Part shown: positions 4,688 to 5,654 of the stretch, piece after piece
How the letters are laid out: the number at the start of each line of letters is the position of its first letter
Numbering within the stretch: the stretch's first letter is position 1
Position numbers and translations under genes: made by a program
Origin: Bacillota bacterium
GTDB taxonomy: Bacteria; Bacillota; Clostridia; DSM-8532
Assembly (NCBI GenBank): GCA_023446675.1
Contig: JAEXPO010000196.1
Coordinates: 1-5,654 of the forward strand
Length of the DNA: 5,654 nt
Direction: 5' to 3'
The notes under the pieces: generated by a model
Told to the model about the DNA's origin: nothing
The model's input: the letters and a program-made list of their open reading frames with translations, nothing else
Databases searched by the model: none

Positions 4688-5654
4688 ATGGGTGAATTAA
4701 CCAGTATGGAGAAAATGGATATTATAGTTGTTGGCGGAGGCCTTGCCGGTTGTGCGGCAGCCCGCAAGGCGGCTGAAATGGGAAAACGGGTTGCACTTGT
4801 TGAGTCACGGGCTTTCCTGGGCCATGAGCTTTGCTCTACGGGCCGTAACTGGATAAATAACGGCTTTACCGAATTTGAACTGCCCTTAACTCTGGGAACC
4901 CTTAAGAAGTACTTTATGCGAGAGCTTCTGGACGCAGGGGTGGAGGTGCTTTTTCTGTCTCATGCAGCTGGGGTGGGACAAAGGGAAGGGCGTGCAACAG
5001 GCCTTTTGCTTGCCAATAAGTACGGTCTTCAATTCCTGCCTGGGGATATGCTTATTGACGCAACCGCCTCTCATTGCCTGTCCCGGCTTCAAAACGGCAG
5101 CCCTGCCCCCTTTGGCAGGGTAAGGGTTCATTATGTTGTCGGCTTTCGAGATACGGGCTTTATGTACCGGGCGGGAGAGGCTGTACCTGAGGAGCTGGGG
5201 CTTTGGGACAATAAAGTTGACTTTCATTACGGAGCGGAAAGCAGAACGCTTTCCGTCTCATTTTCCTTTGAAGCGGAGGTGGATAAGGAGGCGCGCAATA
5301 AAGAGTTCATTCTTTCCAATAAGGCAAAGCTCAAAGCAGGAAAGCTCATAGGCTGGCTCCGCGCCCATGTGCCCGGTCTGGCGGAGGCGCGCTGCCGTAC
5401 ACTGCCATCGGAGGCTGCTTTAAGCTGGCTTGACCTGGAGGAGCCTGAATCCGGCGAAAGCAGTATCCTTAAGGGGGTTTTTACGCTTCCTCACAAGGAG
5501 GAGGCTTTTGCAGGAACAGGGCAGGCAAGAAAGCATCTTCGCCGTATCGAGATGCTGACAGAGGAGTTTGTGGCCGCCTCATGGCGGGAAAACGGGGCGG
5601 AGAGCCTTCTTATGGAACGGATTCTTTCCGGGAAAACCCGGATCGAGGCAGAAC
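4688..5654 (+). CDS. FAD-dependent oxidoreductase, N-terminal part (runs off right edge)
   Basis: An open frame of 322 codons reaches the window edge. The N-terminus holds a Rossmann FAD-binding motif: DIIVVGGGLAGCAAARKAAE with G16-x-G18-x-x-G21, and the acidic E39 that should bind the adenosine ribose. The layout fits the FAD-dependent oxidoreductase group (PF12831-like), often found beside sugar uptake genes. The later flavoprotein motif normally read as IDATG appears as I123-D-A-T-A127. Beyond about residue 130 no motif is recognised, so substrate and reaction are unknown; redox modification of an imported compound is inferred only from the operon. Start is uncertain. ATG at 4688 directly follows an in-frame TGA, but its AAAAGGA site is 14 bases away. 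ATG at 4706 would give MEKMDIIVVGGG, closer to the usual family N-terminus, yet has no good ribosome site either. Gap to the upstream gene is 83 bases, same strand, no clear terminator, so co-transcription is likely. Confidence 0.82.
   Translation, partial: MGELTSMEKMDIIVVGGGLAGCAAARKAAEMGKRVALVESRAFLGHELCSTGRNWINNGFTEFELPLTLGTLKKYFMRELLDAGVEVLFLSHAAGVGQREGRATGLLLANKYGLQFLPGDMLIDATASHCLSRLQNGSPAPFGRVRVHYVVGFRDTGFMYRAGEAVPEELGLWDNKVDFHYGAESRTLSVSFSFEAEVDKEARNKEFILSNKAKLKAGKLIGWLRAHVPGLAEARCRTLPSEAALSWLDLEEPESGESSILKGVFTLPHKEEAFAGTGQARKHLRRIEMLTEEFVAASWRENGAESLLMERILSGKTRIEAE

Noticed and set aside
1..5654. CRISPR arrays, tRNA/rRNA genes, insertion sequences or phage genes
   Set aside because: No regularly spaced repeats, tRNA-like folds, transposase-like frames or terminal inverted repeats were seen on either strand.

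Overview
The window looks like chromosomal DNA from a Gram-positive Bacillota species, probably Clostridia or a Paenibacillus-like lineage. Base composition looks close to half GC by eye. The inference rests on strong GGAGG-type ribosome binding sites, a TTG start, a lipoprotein-type solute-binding protein and LplB/YtcP-type sugar permeases. The species cannot be named from the sequence.

Layout. Positions 1-748 (minus strand) hold the N-terminal part of a membrane sensor: one transmembrane segment followed by an extracellular dCache-like domain. It is most likely a YesM-type sensor histidine kinase, and its C-terminal part lies beyond the left edge. Positions 749-1004 are a divergent regulatory region. 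It contains a near-consensus sigma-A promoter for the sensor gene (TTGACA, 17 bp, TATATT on the minus strand), a perfect 15-bp dyad, two ATCAAAA direct repeats 20 bp apart, a weak possible promoter for the plus-strand operon, and a small hairpin just before the first ribosome binding site. Four plus-strand genes follow: permease 1 (1005-1943), permease 2 (1967-2872), a lipoprotein solute-binding protein (2964-4604) and an FAD-dependent oxidoreductase (4688 to beyond the right edge). Two intercistronic hairpins lie between permease 2 and the binding protein, and between the binding protein and the oxidoreductase.

How the parts fit. The sensor probably detects an extracellular ligand, perhaps a sugar, or the loaded binding protein. 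With a response regulator outside the window it would then activate the divergent transporter operon. The binding protein captures an oligosaccharide or similar solute, and the two permeases form the membrane channel. No ATPase gene is present, as is usual for this transporter subfamily, which commonly shares an MsmX-like ATPase. The oxidoreductase is the least ordinary member: it suggests that the imported compound, or a product of it, undergoes a flavin-dependent redox step. The transporter and sensor are well-known families. The open questions are the substrate, the oxidoreductase reaction and the operator architecture.
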